Assembly (NCBI GenBank): GCA_900708905.1
Contig: CAADRB010000004.1
Span: forward strand, 4,858,376 to 4,922,375
Direction of reading: 5' to 3'
Length of the DNA: 64,000 nucleotides
Source of the DNA: Hymenolepis diminuta
Lineage: Eukaryota > Platyhelminthes > Cestoda > Cyclophyllidea > Hymenolepididae
The notes under the pieces were generated by a model that saw only the letters and a program-made list of their open reading frames with translations, did no database searches and was not told where the DNA came from. Shown here piece by piece: positions 51,601 to 64,000 of the stretch (position 1 is the stretch's first letter; each line of letters starts with the position of its first letter). Made by a program: the position numbers and the translations under genes.

Positions 51601-52729
51601 TACTGATTGTTCCTTCTTCGTTTTCAAAATGATTTGAATTGGTGCATTTTATGGCTTTAAGGCTGGTTACAACTTTATTTTGCAGGCTGATGAGTGAATA
51701 TTGCTTTGTATGACATTGATTTGTTTTCACTTAACCTTTTGTTGTCACATATATAAAGCTATGCTTTATATTGTGTAAAGCGTTTATATTAAATTACACT
51801 AATTTGTAAGACTGTAGGTAAAGGTCTATGGATTCAGAAGTTTTAATTGACAAGCTAAGAGATTTAATTTAATACAGTCAACTACAAAATCTCATCCAGA
51901 GATACGCAGCAGTAGTATGTCAGTCATTTATCAATAGTCATGTCAGTCCAGTGGGAAGCAGAGAGTTAGTTGATCATTGAAGATTTATTGAAGGAATTCA
52001 AGGGAGAAAGTAGGCTGTATCACCAAATACGCCCATCAGTCAGAAAGAACTTGAACGCGATGGCTCCTTAAGAATAAAAAATGTTACACAAAAGCTCAAT
52101 TTTAACGATTCGCTTCGACAAAATGCGGATGACCACAACAAGGAGATTACGATTTACTGCTGGGAAAATTATGATTATTCAAGTCCTTCGGAGAAAAGAA
52201 AGGAATCATTGTATTAAATATAGACAATTTTAGATCCCTTCATACATTTTTTAGGTGTTTTTAACGTTTTGTTTTCTTTGTGTTTTTTAGTGGACATGAA
52301 TTAATGTGAAACCTTTCTAGGATGAACATTAATTTGTTGCTGCTGAAGGTTACAAATAGGATTGGATTAGAGTCATCACGAGAAGAAAAACGCCAAGTGT
52401 AGAACGAAGGTAAATGGCTTAATAAAGACAGTAATTTACTGGGAAGAGAAGAAAAAAGAGGCCTTCAAAGGCTTCCTTCTCTGTATGTATGCAGAGAAAG
52501 AAGTTGATAGAAAGAGCTGCAGATAGAGAGGAATTGGAGATAAGAACAGGACCTGTGGAGATTGACAAATCGGTAAAAGAATAAGACTTAAGAAAGAGTT
52601 ATCTGATATCGAGGTATGCGAGGACAGAATATTTAAGGACAGTGGAGCATTCTGCTTCTGGTGATTAGGAAGTTAAAATGAGATTTGTGGTCTGGCAATT
52701 GTCTGATTAGTAATTCTATGGGTATAACA

Positions 52730-52935
52730 ACTTGTCGGTGGTGCATTAGTCACCGCGCACGCCAGCCATATCGGAGGTCACGGGTTCTATACTCATTGAT
52801 GCAGAACTAGCGTGCGGAATGGCCAGCCGCACCGGTGAAGTCTTGCAGAATTTGATTATCTCAACAGGGAGGCTATATGATGCCAAAATCCAAGGTGAGA
52901 GTTGAAAAATGTCTTCCTAAAACCACCGTTTTCAG
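52730..52935 (+). mobile_element. tRNA-derived SINE-like element, copy 3
   Basis: The head GGTGGTGCATTAGTCACCGC resembles a tRNA A-box region, and CGGAGGTCACGGGTTCTATA resembles a B box. The body then gives GGAATGGCC, GGGAGGCTATATGATGCC and GAGAGTTGAAAAATGTCTTC, in the same order as the copy at 31893-32115. It directly abuts retroelement copy B. Confidence 0.55.
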
Positions 52936-52959
52936 TGGTACTATAGGTACTAATTAACA

Positions 52960-54700
52960 TGGTGACACGAACCGAAGATTTGATCCTTAGTCCGTCTTTG
53001 TCGCCAGATCGACAAGGAGACGACAGAAATGTCATCTAGTTTTGGTAGTACATGGGGAGTAATATCTTGATCGTTTTTTCGCGTCGTTGCTCTATATCGG
53101 GAGATCACCGGTTTTTCGGGAGTTAGAGAGCTGTAATATATAGAACGAAAAATCAATATCATCAAGACTATTCAAAAAATAATGCCTTTCACAATCCGAC
53201 TGATCAAACCCTCCTGGTCTGAGTTAATGCTCTCCTATTGTTCGGATTCTGCCTCGTTGAACTGGTCGTAGCAAACTCTCGACAGAAGCTTTCGGATCAA
53301 GGTCAATATACCCCCCGCCGGGGGGTATATTGACCTTGATGCATATTACGGGGGGTATATTGACCTTGATACAANNNNNNNNNNNNNNNNNNNNNNNNNN
53401 NNNNNNNNNNNNNNNNNNNNNNNNNNNNNNNNNNNNNNNNNNNNNNNNNNNNNNNNNNNNNNNNNNNNNNNNNNNNNNNNNNNNNNNNNNNNNNNNNNNN
53501 NNNNNNNNNNNNNNNNNNNNNNNNNNNNNNNNNNNNNNNNNNNNNNNNNNNNNNNNNNNNNNNNNNNNNNNNNNNNNNNNNNNNNNNNNNNNNNNNNNNN
53601 NNNNNNNNNNNNNNNNNNNNNNNNNNNNNNNNNNNNNNNNNNNNNNNNNNNNNNNNNNNNNNNNNNNNNNNNNNNNNNNNNNNNNNNNNNNNNNNNNNNN
53701 NNNNNNNNNNNNNNNNNNNNNNNNNNNNNNNNNNNNNNNNNNNNNNNNNNNNNNNNNNNNNNNNNNNNNNNNNNNNNNNNNNNNNNNNNNNNNNNNNNNN
53801 NNNNNNNNNNNNNNNNNNNNNNNNNNNNNNNNNNNNNNNNNNNNNNNNNNNNNNNNNNNNNNNNNNNNNNNNNNNNNNNNNNNNNNNNNNNNNNNNNNNN
53901 NNNNNNNNNNNNNNNNNNNNNNNNNNNNNNNNNNNNNNNNNNNNNNNNNNNNNNNNNNNNNNNNNNNNNNNNNNNNNNNNNNNNNNNNNNNNNNNNNNNN
54001 NNNNNNNNNNNNNNNNNNNNNNNNNNNNNNNNNNNNNNNNNNNNNNNNNNNNNNNNNNNNNNNNNNNNNNNNNNNNNNNNNNNNNNNNNNNNNNNNNNNN
54101 NNNNNNNNNNNNNNNNNNNNNNNNNNNNNNNNNNNNNNNNNNNNNNNNNNNNNNNNNNNNNNNNNNNNNNNNNNNNNNNNNNNNNNNNNNNNNNNNNNNN
54201 NNNNNNNNNNNNNNNNNNNNNNNNNCGGGGGGTATATTGACCTTGATGCATATTACGGGGGGTATATTGACCTTGATGCATATTACGGGGGGTATATTGA
54301 CCTTGATCCAAGCTTTCTTTGTGAGCATTTTCGTTGCAGTTCTGGCAGCGACGTTTTTGATAAGCCAATCTCGATGATAACGACATTCTTCACAAAATCG
54401 GCATCTTGGGAGTGACTGCTTCTGATATTCAGCGGATAATCGTCGGATGGGGAATGAATCTCTTCGATTGATAGATGATCGTTATTCTCGGGTTCTCTCA
54501 GTTTGAACGACGAGACTCCTTGACATCGAGTTTCTTGTTTTTCGGAGTTACATCTCCTAAAACTTTGGACGAACGAACCATGAGCGTTTAGACAAATGTC
54601 GGAGAACTTCAATTCTCAAGCCAAAGTTTCGATTATGCCACTTGATCTTTTCGTCTGTCAAGAAAATGTAGTTAATTACTTGATTTCCATTTTGTGAAGA
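52960..54700 (-). mobile_element. Degenerate retroelement, copy B, split by a minisatellite and gap
   Basis: On the minus strand this follows copy A (22140-23570). The gag-like part with its zinc-knuckle region lies at about 54612-54308, and the tail at 53280-52960 shares AGCTCTCTAACTCCCGAA and ATCAAGATATTAC with copy A. The copy A segment from about 22490 to 23325, including the protease region, is missing here. A 30-base tandem array and an 851-base N run sit inside it, just after the CQNCNENAHKES segment. No intact protein remains. Confidence 0.65.
53296..54307. repeat. 30-base minisatellite with assembly gap and inverted end
   Basis: The unit is CGGGGGGTATATTGACCTTG plus ATGCATATTA (30 bases). 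Two units lie left of the gap (53319-53374) and two and a partial unit right of it (54226-54307), all in one orientation. Positions 53375-54225 are 851 Ns. At the left edge an inverted partial unit makes a 45-base perfect palindrome (53296-53340, centre 53318). As 30 is a multiple of three, the array can stay open in several frames; on the minus strand it reads as a 10-residue repeat (QGQYTPRNMH). Confidence 0.9.
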
Positions 54701-54937
54701 AGTACCAGGCCTCATGGTACCGCACGATGTGGTGTGATCACTGTACGATGAGTCACATCATCGGAGAACCCCGACGTCTGCATCGAAATCATCTGTCTGC
54801 TATCACATTTCCACTGTACGAAGTGAAATTAGGTCGGATTCTTGCGCTGTGTCGAGAAAATGAGCTGCCGTCTATGTCTCCAGCCGACACGTGAATGACG
54901 CCGGTGAATTCGTCTGCTAATGCATCGCCGTGTAATA

Positions 54938-55257
54938 ACGTTAAGAATCTATCGAATAGATGGAGTAAGTCAAGTCACTCATGTCGTCAGATCAGTTCGG
55001 AAGTGACAGACAAGCCGACTCTGATTTATTAATAAGTAAATTAGGTTTATATACAAAACACTTCTTCATTGGACGTCAGTCATGCCTCGTTGTCGGTGTC
55101 TCGGCGTGATGACATACACCCGTTTAGGTATCTATGTGCAAACACAGAAACATGCAGCGGGACCGCCTATGGCCTATGAACAATATAGTGAAGATTTTAT
55201 CGCCGGTCAACCATGTCTAATCACCAGGTGTTGGCAGACATCTGCTGGCTATAACAG
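54938..55257 (+). repeat. Direct repeat Z, copy 1 (about 300 bases)
   Basis: Matches 55649-55985 in the same orientation. Shared blocks include AAGTCAAGTCACTCATGTCG, TTATTAATAAGTAAATTAGG, GACGTCAGTCATG, TCTCGGCGTGATGA and AGACATCTGCTG. It contains a TTTATATACAAAA box. It may be the LTR of a small element or a duplicated solo LTR. Confidence 0.7.
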
Positions 55258-55648
55258 TAATGCTCTACTTTGGAAAATTTAATCCTAATTTTTCTAATGG
55301 TAGAAGGAGGCGTACATCTGCAAACACATAAATATTTAAAAATTTCCAGTGAACACCACTCCATTTCATAACTGAAGAGTAATTAATTGGTATGTGTTAA
55401 TGTTAAAAGCAAGTAAAAAAAACTTTACCAATTCAATTTAAGGTTAAGGGAAGTCAATGTTATATGTTTATTGTAATGCTGTCTAACTGCTATAAAATCA
55501 ATATTCTCTTTAAAATCAAACCATGCTGTATTCTGACAAGAAACAACCATAAAGATGAATAAGTGAATGTCCAATGAAATAAAAAAGAAAGTTTTCTGGT
55601 CAATCTGGAAATGAAGTAGGGTTTATTTGATGAATAAAATCTATTATA

Positions 55649-55985
55649 ACGTTAGGATCTACTAGGGCCAATCGATCGAATATTTGGAAAAAGTCAAGTC
55701 ACTCATGTCGCCAGGTCAGTTAGGAGGTGGCAGACAAGCCACCCCCAATTTATTAATAAGTAAATTAGGTTTATATACAAAATATTTCTTCGTCAGACGT
55801 CAGTCATGTCTTGTCGTCGGTATCTCGGCGTGATGATCGAAATCTGCTTAGGTATCTATGTGTAAACATGCATGCACACAAACACACAGCTGGACCACCT
55901 GTGGACACTGTAATAGGGATCATATCGCCAATCAGCCATATCTATTCAGCAGGTGTTGATAGACATCTGCTGCCTATAGCAAAAT
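55649..55985 (+). repeat. Direct repeat Z, copy 2
   Basis: Second copy of the 54938-55257 repeat, clearly diverged. The roughly 390 bases between the copies are AT-rich and non-coding, so if this is an LTR pair the interior has been lost. Confidence 0.7.
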
Positions 55986-55989
55986 CACC

Positions 55990-57066
55990 CCTCAAAAACA
56001 CAAAATCATTCATCTAATCATATGATTCACACCTTGGAAGGATTAAATGAATGCCATTTGTATGCAGGACAGAAACGAAGTCAAAAACGAAAATATTGAT
56101 TTTTGATATTACCAGAGTGCTTATGGCCTGATTTACACTAATTTGTTTAAAATTGTAATTATAGGCTGTGATTTGTCTTATTCATATAGCGGAAGTATTA
56201 CATTTTGACATCATATATCAATCAAATGAGTAAAAGAATTTTCCTTTTACGTAGAATCATATATTTTTCTGCTTTTTTGAGTCAATTCTTTAGGGATTTT
56301 GCCATACGCTAGCCCTGAATTTACAAGGATAATATTTTATGCAAATTATCCGATGAAGTATTTTGAAATTTAAATCAATTACAGTCACGAGATTCAACAA
56401 TTTAGATGAAGCATCATATGATCAACTTAAAATAAAGAAAAGGATGTACGTTTGCGGTCATATAAAGCCATGTGCACATAAAAATGCGGATAGCGAACAG
56501 GTGGATATTTCCGCTGTTGCTAGAAATATGTTATCCACATAATCGGAAGTAAACTAGATCAAATCTGCAAATATTAGAAAATTTAATAACTGGTACATTT
56601 TGTTGCAAAATTTAGCCTGATGAAAAATTGTATATGTCTTGGATTAAAGATGTTATTTGCATTTTATGTTTTTAATAAATAAAAATCCCTTTAATAAAAA
56701 TATATTATAATTCTTGTGTATTGTCTTTCACTATTAAAATTAACTTAAATCGTTTTATTTGGTAATATTATTTAGATATTTTACTTATTGCTATTTAATG
56801 CACGAAATTGATCCCTTCAATGTCATTGTAAACGGCCTTTAGATGACAAGTGCATGCGGCAACATCTGAGTGGTATTTATCTAATTTTACTTAAAGATAC
56901 GCGTTTAAAACACAGTCAGACTTTTGACGAAATATTTTACGGATCATTTTCTGCATTTTCATTGTCATTATTAAGTTGTTTTTTACACTCAACTTTGAGT
57001 ACTCAAAATCATTTGATGTTTTTTCTGTATATTTGTCGTGATATTTCACTTTATTAGTAACGCATT
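55990..57066. other. AT-rich spacer upstream of NOA1
   Basis: No exon or repeat was recognised. The NOA1 promoter must lie here. An in-frame TAA at 57058 stands 9 bases before the NOA1 start. Confidence 0.5.
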
Positions 57067-60000
57067 ATGATCAAATCGGGGATCCTGACCCTTCGGACAG
57101 CCTCTGTATGTCAATTCCAAGCATACTTTTCTCTCCGCCCATACACTCGTGAACAGCGGTTGATTAAAGCATTTCAGAAGCAGGAAGAACGTCTTAAACG
57201 CCTTGAACTGCGGCATAATGATCTTCCCATTGTTTTCCAATCCTCACAGAATGTTCCAAAATTAGCTTCCTCACAAATTACCGTCGATCCGTCCACAACT
57301 AATTTCAAAACTCCCGAGCCGCAACGAGAAACTTCCCCACGAAAGCAATTAATTGATCATGAATCACTTAATCGCATTTATAACCTTTCAGATAAAAGTT
57401 CGGCCACCATTCTTCATACATGCTGTGCTGGCTGTGGTGCTCACATTCATTGCGGAACACCTGGTACCCATGGTTTCCTTCCAGAACCAGAAGTTCTGAA
57501 ACTAAAAAGTCATGAGAATTCACGTCGTGGTCGAAAACCGTCCAACGCTCTCCCCATTCTTTGTGTCCACTGCCAATTGGTGAATCAGCACAAATCTGCA
57601 TTAAAACAGTCCCTGCCTTCTTCTGAGTACGGGAGACTGGTTATATCTGAATTAAACAGTCAAGAAAATGCAACCATTCTCCTGGTTGCTGATATGACTA
57701 ATCTTCCTCATTCCCTTGTCTCCCTCAAACTAGACAATCCCTCTGCACACAAGATTATTCTAATTGGAAATAAGGTAGACCAACTGCCGATTGACGGACC
57801 AAAATATCATTCACGGTGGAGTGATGTTCTTCTAAAAGCATTTGTTAAAACATCAGGAATTGATGAGAGCTGTGTTTCTCATGTCGCCTTGATCAGTGCA
57901 CTTACCGGTTATGGCATACACAAGTTATTAGATTTCCTACTTTCCAAGAGATTTAACGTTTATGGTAGGTGATTAATTCTTGCTTTCCATAACACTTTCT
58001 AGAAAATCCTGTTTATATTGTTGGTTCTACGAATGCTGGCAAATCGAGTTTATTCAATCGATTACTTCTCTCGGATTTCTGCAAATCTGAAGCCAGGGAA
58101 TCCATTCATCGGGCTACCGTCTCTTATTGGCCAGGTATTTCATCAAGTTATCAGTTTAATAAGATTTTGATTTATTGATATGAAATTGAAACATTGGTTG
58201 TTTTGTTTCAGGTACAACTGCGGGACTATTAAAGTTTCCACTATCTCGGATGAACTTTGTCAAACGGGCTCTTCGTGACCAGGCCAAATATACCGAGATG
58301 CATAGTCTTAAACGGGTTGCGAAGGCTCAACATAAAGAACTTTACGGATATTTACTACTTGGAGGTAAATATTTTTAATTACCTTGATCTTATCTAAGTT
58401 ATTTTAAATGCAATTAATCGTATCTGGAATTCTCCATTTGAGCCTCCTAAATCCTTAACCTAAATTGTTTTAAGATGTATCATCTGAGCATGGGGCTCTG
58501 ATTAGTGTAAGTAAAGCAAGTTTAATGACACAAACTCTACCAATCGATGCAGATCTGTAAAGAGATCTTATTAGAACACGGGGGGTTTGGTTAGTCAAAT
58601 CAGGAAGTGGGATTGAAATTATTATGGGCAAACTTTTCCTGAGTGGTCAGTAAATCTTTTCATTTATTTTGATCTTACTTGTTTGTGAGTTTATTCTAAG
58701 GCCTATCAGGAAGGTTATATTGAGTTTCATAATTTCCTTATACAGGTCGTTCTAGAACATTGCATCATTTGAGCATGAGACTTTTCTAATGACAAGTCCG
58801 ACTCCCATCAGTGCATATTTATATAGATATGAGAACTCATGTAGGGGTTGGAAAGTCAAGAGATGTAACTGAAATGAATTTACTATGGACATGCAAACTA
58901 TCATTTCTCTTTTGACTAGGGATTGAAGATTTCTACTTCAACTATCCATACCTTTGCATCTACGTTTCCGAAATCAAGAGTTATTTTGATGAGACATTTC
59001 TACTCTGTTAGTCCCGGTTTTGGATAGTTATGTATAGATTGTCGTTAAAGTAAAAATGAACATTAATACAGAATGTGCACTTTATAAAAATACCTTCTAT
59101 TAGGTGATACTGAGGATAAATGAAGAACTAAGTAACACAATTCTAGACTGCTAATCGGTAACTAGATATTTTTAGAATAATTTCTCTGATCAAATTCCTT
59201 TTTGCCGTCTTTAGAGGAAGAAACTGGTCTTACTCTGACCTCCTCCAACATCAGTGATCAAGCAGATCGGGTTCGCAATAGCTTTCAGGACCTCTCTCTT
59301 CAACCCACTTATCGTTTTCGAGCTGATGGTTCAGGTGGTGAGGTCATAGAGGAATCAGTCATGGGTCTACAGAGTCTAATTCGAAAGGAGATTGGTGTCG
59401 AGGCGGGTTTAGATAGTGGAGATCGTTTGCTGGTTTCTGGAACCATTGATCCGAGACAGTTTAATCAAAAGGCCTGGTGTTATGATACTCCAGGTCTGGA
59501 AAGTTCTGAACAGGTACCGACTATATTCTTTGGAATAAGGGTAGTAAATGCGCCATTTTCGAAACTATCACTCTTGCCATTTTTGTCTCTTACAGACCCT
59601 CAATTTTCTAAATGGTGATCAGCTGGCTGAGTACATGGCCCTGATCAATGGTCGGAAACGTGACTTCCATCGGCCAGAAAAACGATTTATACTCCCGAGG
59701 ACTTTTGTCCTTAAGCCAGGCCTATCCATGCTTTTGGGAAGATTGGGCAGGATAGATGTCCTTGGGGTGAGCATGCTTTGGAGTTTTTCGCTATAAGATT
59801 CGTGACAGTTTCAACTTCGAGGTTATTTTCTTATGCATAAAATGTTGAAATTATGGCCTTCCTCATTAGACTGCTGAATGGAATTCTTGATATGTTTTTT
59901 AGTGTTGAACTTTATTTTATTGTCTTTTAAATCGATTCTCTTGCTGATTAGAAGTTTTTAATCTTAATTTATCAGTTATTCGATTTGCACACTTGTTAAG

Positions 60001-62029
60001 GTGAAGGATTAGGGTCTTGTGAATGCAAACTTTAAGACCCTTACTGAAACCCTAATTTGATATTCTGGCGTCTTATTTTTTTAGTTTATTTCCTGATTAT
60101 ATCAGAAAGTATCCGAGTCATACCACTGTGACACTTTTGGATATACTCTGAAAATTATTTTATTTGAAATAGGGGACATCTTTGAACCTAGCTTTGAAAT
60201 TTTATATGAATGATCTTCCAGTCATTAGATTAATATAAGTTCCGGATCCGTTAAAATAGCGTTTTTTAAACATTCATTTTTGTCAGGATATTATCTTAAA
60301 GCTTCTCTGATTGCTAAATAGCAATCCAAATCCCTACTTGATCAGAATTACCCATTTCGGTTGGCCATTTACGTGACTGTATATGACTGGCAACCTCTGA
60401 CGTTCACGTCGACCGCTAGGTCACCAGTGCATACGTTGACATCTAATTTATATAATTGTGGAATCTTATGTATATTTAAATTTCATCTGGCATGTTCTTG
60501 ATGATTATTTCCGCATTCCAACTAGTTATTAGTAGCTTAATTACCACTATGTCATATTTAGAACTGTGACTTTCTCTATCAGGTATATTCTTGGAAAACC
60601 TATCTTTTTGGGAAATATTGCGAGTAGATTTTCATTTAATCAGTTTGAACTATTCACACAATTTCTTTACCAAATGAAGTAACTAAACTATTTGTTCCAT
60701 GGATTTGCATTAAGATTGTTAATGTTGTATTTGCTAAATATTTTTTGTAACCTTGTTTATACAGACATGATCATGTATAAATAGACTGACAGATCATTGT
60801 TAATGTACATGAGATGCTTAAAGAAGCGTCTCCACTCTGAAGTCCATATATCCTGAAGTCAGCGGACAAATTTTTATGAACAATTTTTTAAGGAACTGAA
60901 TTCACATTAATCACTGCAATTTGGGAGTTTAAGTTGTCAGATTGCTAAATCGTAAATCAGACGAATCTTTTGAACGAGGCCCGACATTTTGTGAAGTTTT
61001 CTGCAGGCATAATGAGTTGTTCTCAAGTTATCTACTGTATTTTTTGATTATTTGGACCTAGGTTTATAAAATGAATTCATCTTGGATGAAGATATGTGTT
61101 CCAATTTCTTAATTTGATCGAAAAATATTTTGTTTGAAAATGTTCAACGTGATACACAGAGCTACTCAATATTCGATCTTTTCTATATATCCATAATTTC
61201 ACGCAAAATGTCCTGGACGCAATCTACTTCAGATTAGTCTTTAATTAGACTTGAGCTGCCAAAGCGAAACATGGTTTGTAGATTTGACTTGGGTCGGTGG
61301 AATGAAAACTGTGTTATGTAACTTCAAAAACATAAAGTAAGAGAGAAAATTTATATTTTATTTCAAAATATATTTTATTTTCAAGACATGTTCTCAAAGA
61401 GCTAAACAGAAACTCATTGAAAAATTTTACAAAATCAAGCCCAAATGATTTTAATAAAATTTCTCATCTGTTTCAGTCGAAAGGTCCGGTCTATCTAACT
61501 ACCCATACCCGTTTGCCAGTACACATAGTGGATACCAACCAAGTGACATCATATTGGTCAGAGTACGCCATTTTTCTCGGTCCTGGTGCCCCATACTCAG
61601 ATTCACATTCCATTCCATCCATGAAACCAATTGATATTGAACCCATTCAACCTGTCGATCTTGAGGCATCAGTTGCCGATATTGTTCTTTCCGGAGCAGG
61701 TAAAGTCCAACCTTTCTGAATATTTAATATAATCCCTACTTAAGCTTAATAAGTAGCATTGTCTTTTATCCTTAGGTTGGGTCTCTGTTGCTGGTGTAAG
61801 AGAGGCAATGACGGGGTATGAAAAGATGGAGGAAACAAACTCGTGCCCTGCTGGGGAGGACTATGGTGTCAATTTGAGAGCTTGGACACCTGGTGGTGTT
61901 GGTGTGAGCCTTCGATCACCGTCATTGTTGCCTTATGCGATAAGACGACGTGGTGAACGCCTTCTCTATTTGCGAGAGTTTTCAGGTCTTCCATCGGATG
62001 CGCCATTCGCTTTATACGCACCTCCGTAA
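57067..62029 (+). CDS. NOA1: NOA1, mitochondrial circularly permuted GTPase (7 exons, 709 aa)
   Basis: NOA1 is the YqeH-family GTPase that supports mitochondrial ribosome assembly and translation. Exons: 57067-57964, 58003-58134, 58212-58364, 59215-59513, 59596-59766, 61477-61699, 61776-62029, with agreeing phases; intron 1 is only 38 bases. The N-terminus is basic with few acids, fitting a mitochondrial presequence. A zinc site is visible as C120-x2-C123 and C166-x2-C169. GTPase motifs come in the permuted order: G4 NKVD (235-238), G5 ISALTG (276-281), G1 GSTNAGKSS (307-315), G2-region threonines in PGTTAG, and G3 DTPG (485-488). The C-terminal part keeps [18 protein letters not shown] and GWVSVAG. 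Human NOA1 has a similar length (698). The start is fixed by an in-frame TAA nine bases upstream. Confidence 0.95.
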
Positions 62030-62158
62030 AAATGTGAAATTTTTAGACTGTTTCATATAAATTCGAATCATGGCAGATCAATTGTTTGCCATCTCAGCGA
62101 ACTTAGTTTGTTAAGCACTTTTTATGAATATTGCTCACATTGAGGGGCAAATTTTCTG

Positions 62159-62164
62159 AATAAA
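62159..62164 (+). terminator. Polyadenylation signal of NOA1
   Basis: AATAAA lies 130 bases after the TAA stop at 62029, a fitting distance for the 3' end. Confidence 0.7.
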
Positions 62165-62169
62165 TTATG

Positions 62170-64000
62170 AAACCTTGCTTATTTTATACCCTAAAATTCT
62201 GTAGGGTAATAAGTAGAATTGCTTTATCTACCTATTGAATATTTTTAGGTTGTATATAGCCTGGAGTTACCACTCTAGCAACATCTAACATACTTTGAGT
62301 AGGTACGAAAACCATGATGGTAATAAGATTGACATACACGGGAACTGCCATATAAGAGATGAGTTTGTGTAATACCAACACGGACCCGAATTTCATTCAG
62401 GACCTGTACTTCCCGAATCTTTGCTGTCACTAATGTAAGCAGCTTAAGTAGAATAGGAGTTTACTAGAGAAAGTTACTTAATGTCATGAAATACAGATGT
62501 CTGAGCGTAATTAGCAGGCTGGAGAAGCCTCACATGGTTCGTATATCTTTGGCCGATTATTTGGGGTCCTCGATGGTATCTGGAAAATCTTGGACTGTGG
62601 TCGGCTCTGTGCCAGATACTCATTAAAATGGAGTATGATCGGGTGGCTAAATAATACGTCTATCCTTGTTCGCTGACGATATCATGAACATAATCCTTTC
62701 TTATTTATTGTGGCGGTCCCCATGTATGTCTTATATAGTAGATCTGTACTGAGGGTGCCTCAATTTCGGTGTTACAGTATGAGTTGGTAAGGAGTAATGT
62801 TGATCTTGACCCATCAAGGAGGGATGCACTTGTTTATCGTGGAGGCTTACCAAGGTATAAACAAAAGAGTTCAACTGGGAAGCGCGACTAACCATAAAGA
62901 CGATTTTGAAAATTACATTGGCCTATGCAGTTTAACTGGTGGAATTTAAGAGGATAAAACCGTGGCAGTTGAGCAATTATGGAACTGAATTACTTCAACA
63001 TTTAACAGCTCTGAGCTCGAAACGGTTTGAAACTGTTGCTTGTAGGAAATTAGCTTAAAATGTCAGTTTCTGTAGATTGACAAGCTCTTGAAAATAAACT
63101 TCATCCTGATCAGTATACTGGCACTGATAGTTAAATAACTAAGCAAAATTATTGCTATGCATAGTGTTCTTAACTTTTCCCATCCTTAATTCCAAGTCAA
63201 AGTCATGTATTTCCTAAACATACACATTTATACCTAATCGGTACTTACTCGACTAGTCTTGGATGCATTATTTTAAAAAATTCCTCCAGAAGGCTCTAAT
63301 TTAGGGTAATCGTTTGACAATTATCAGACTTTACCTCACTGGAAAAGAATACCTGTCTTGTCTGTACTAATCCTGTTCAATTTTGAACCACCTTCTCACG
63401 ATTTTGGCCCTCCATTTCAGAAAAGTCTTTGTCTTATTAAGTTATTATTTATTAAGTTCAAGATCAAATAAATGTCTTAAGAAGTAGAGAGCGATGCTAT
63501 TACATGGATGGAGCTTACAATGTTCGACCAAAGGGAATAGGAGTGAAACTTAAGCATGTATCATTGAACAGTATCCTCTAATTCACATATCCGCTGGAAA
63601 TTCTATCTTTAGCATCCGGGTATTTTAAAAATAAATAGATGATTAATGTATTACAAATAATTCTAATTATTCCCTTTTTCTAAAATTATGCACTCCACTG
63701 ATCTGACATCGATGTAATATTTTATAATGAAACAAGCGGGAAAGCAAGTGCAAACACTGAAAATGTGAGAACTAGTGTAAGCCAGGCAAGTGGCCTGAGT
63801 CATAATGGGGCTATACGAGCGAAAATCAATAATCGATACGCAAGTGCACCTTGGATACAAAGGGGGAAACTGCATGAACTGTTATTGAATGAATTTAGCG
63901 CTGGGATAACCTCAAAATATATATCGAATTGTAAAAGTCTTGGCAACCATTTACAATTTCTGTTTAATTAAGACTGAAAATCATACATTTGGTCTACCTC
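62170..64000. other. Intergenic DNA downstream of NOA1
   Basis: No gene could be assembled. At 62666-62683 (+) the string LFADDI recalls the catalytic motif of LINE reverse transcriptases, but an in-frame stop lies five codons upstream (62648) and no flanking RT motifs are clear. A 68-codon open frame at 63765-63971 (+) has no recognisable family. Confidence 0.4.

Larger units (their letters stand above)
46400..52700. other. Long gene-poor stretch
   Basis: Between the tensin 5' region and the repeat cluster at 52.7 kb there is no gene that can be assembled. Short open frames at 49051-49374 (+), 48613-48314 (-) and 51323-51637 (+) have no recognisable domains or chained exons. A short repeat of CTA/ACTACT units occurs near 48710-48740. 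Confidence 0.4.

Noticed and set aside
51323..51637. 104-codon plus-strand open frame in a GC-richer patch
   Set aside because: It starts at a GTG, not ATG, has no recognisable family and no chained exons; possibly a repeat fragment.
53303..54415. Several long open frames of about 340-360 codons across the gap
   Set aside because: Most of their length is Ns and a 30-base repeat that is open in many frames; they are not evidence of a gene.
62666..62683. LFADDI string resembling a LINE reverse transcriptase active site
   Set aside because: An in-frame stop lies five codons upstream and no neighbouring RT motifs or element ends could be seen; a six-residue match alone is weak.
1..64000. CRISPR arrays, bacterial operons, rRNA genes
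   Set aside because: None seen; the window is eukaryotic with spliced genes.

Overview
This is nuclear DNA of a metazoan, most likely a platyhelminth (cestode or trematode). It is AT-rich, and its genes are split by GT-AG introns that range from 32 and 38 bases to several kilobases, with micro-exons of 35 and 45 bases. The intergenic DNA is littered with decayed transposon pieces. No bacterial features are present. The species cannot be fixed from sequence alone.

Four protein-coding genes can be assembled exon by exon with matching splice phases. (1) 1909-18591 (+): an ABCG2-type ABC half-transporter, 14 exons, 961 residues, with an unusual N-terminal extension of about 325 residues. (2) 20291-19806 (-): TRMT112, the 125-residue activator of several methyltransferases, three exons. 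(3) about 45247-27227 (-): the SH2-PTB end of a tensin family protein, nine exons, 397 residues seen, including one GC-AG intron; its 5' end is not certain. (4) 57067-62029 (+): NOA1, the mitochondrial circularly permuted YqeH-type GTPase, seven exons, 709 residues. The genes are unrelated in function (membrane export, rRNA/tRNA/protein methylation, integrin adhesion, mitochondrial ribosome assembly), so no operon-like logic applies.

The stretches between and inside genes hold several repeat families. There are two copies of one gag/protease-bearing retroelement: 21.66-23.89 kb (+), with 90-base terminal direct repeats, and 52.96-54.7 kb (-), split by a 30-base minisatellite and an 851-base assembly gap. 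There are also a tRNA-derived SINE-like family (31.9, 38.7 and 52.7 kb), a 197-base inverted repeat pair (24.1 and 26.4 kb, with a decayed third copy near 35.3 kb), a pair of roughly 300-base direct repeats (54.94 and 55.65 kb), and two further dispersed repeat pairs.

The points most worth a second look are the ABCG2 extension with loss of the dimer-bridging cysteine, the in-frame 30-base array inside the retroelement copy, the SINE family, the GC-AG tensin intron, and orphan exon-like segments near 25.8, 26.1 and 48.6 kb. No wholly new biological system was recognised.
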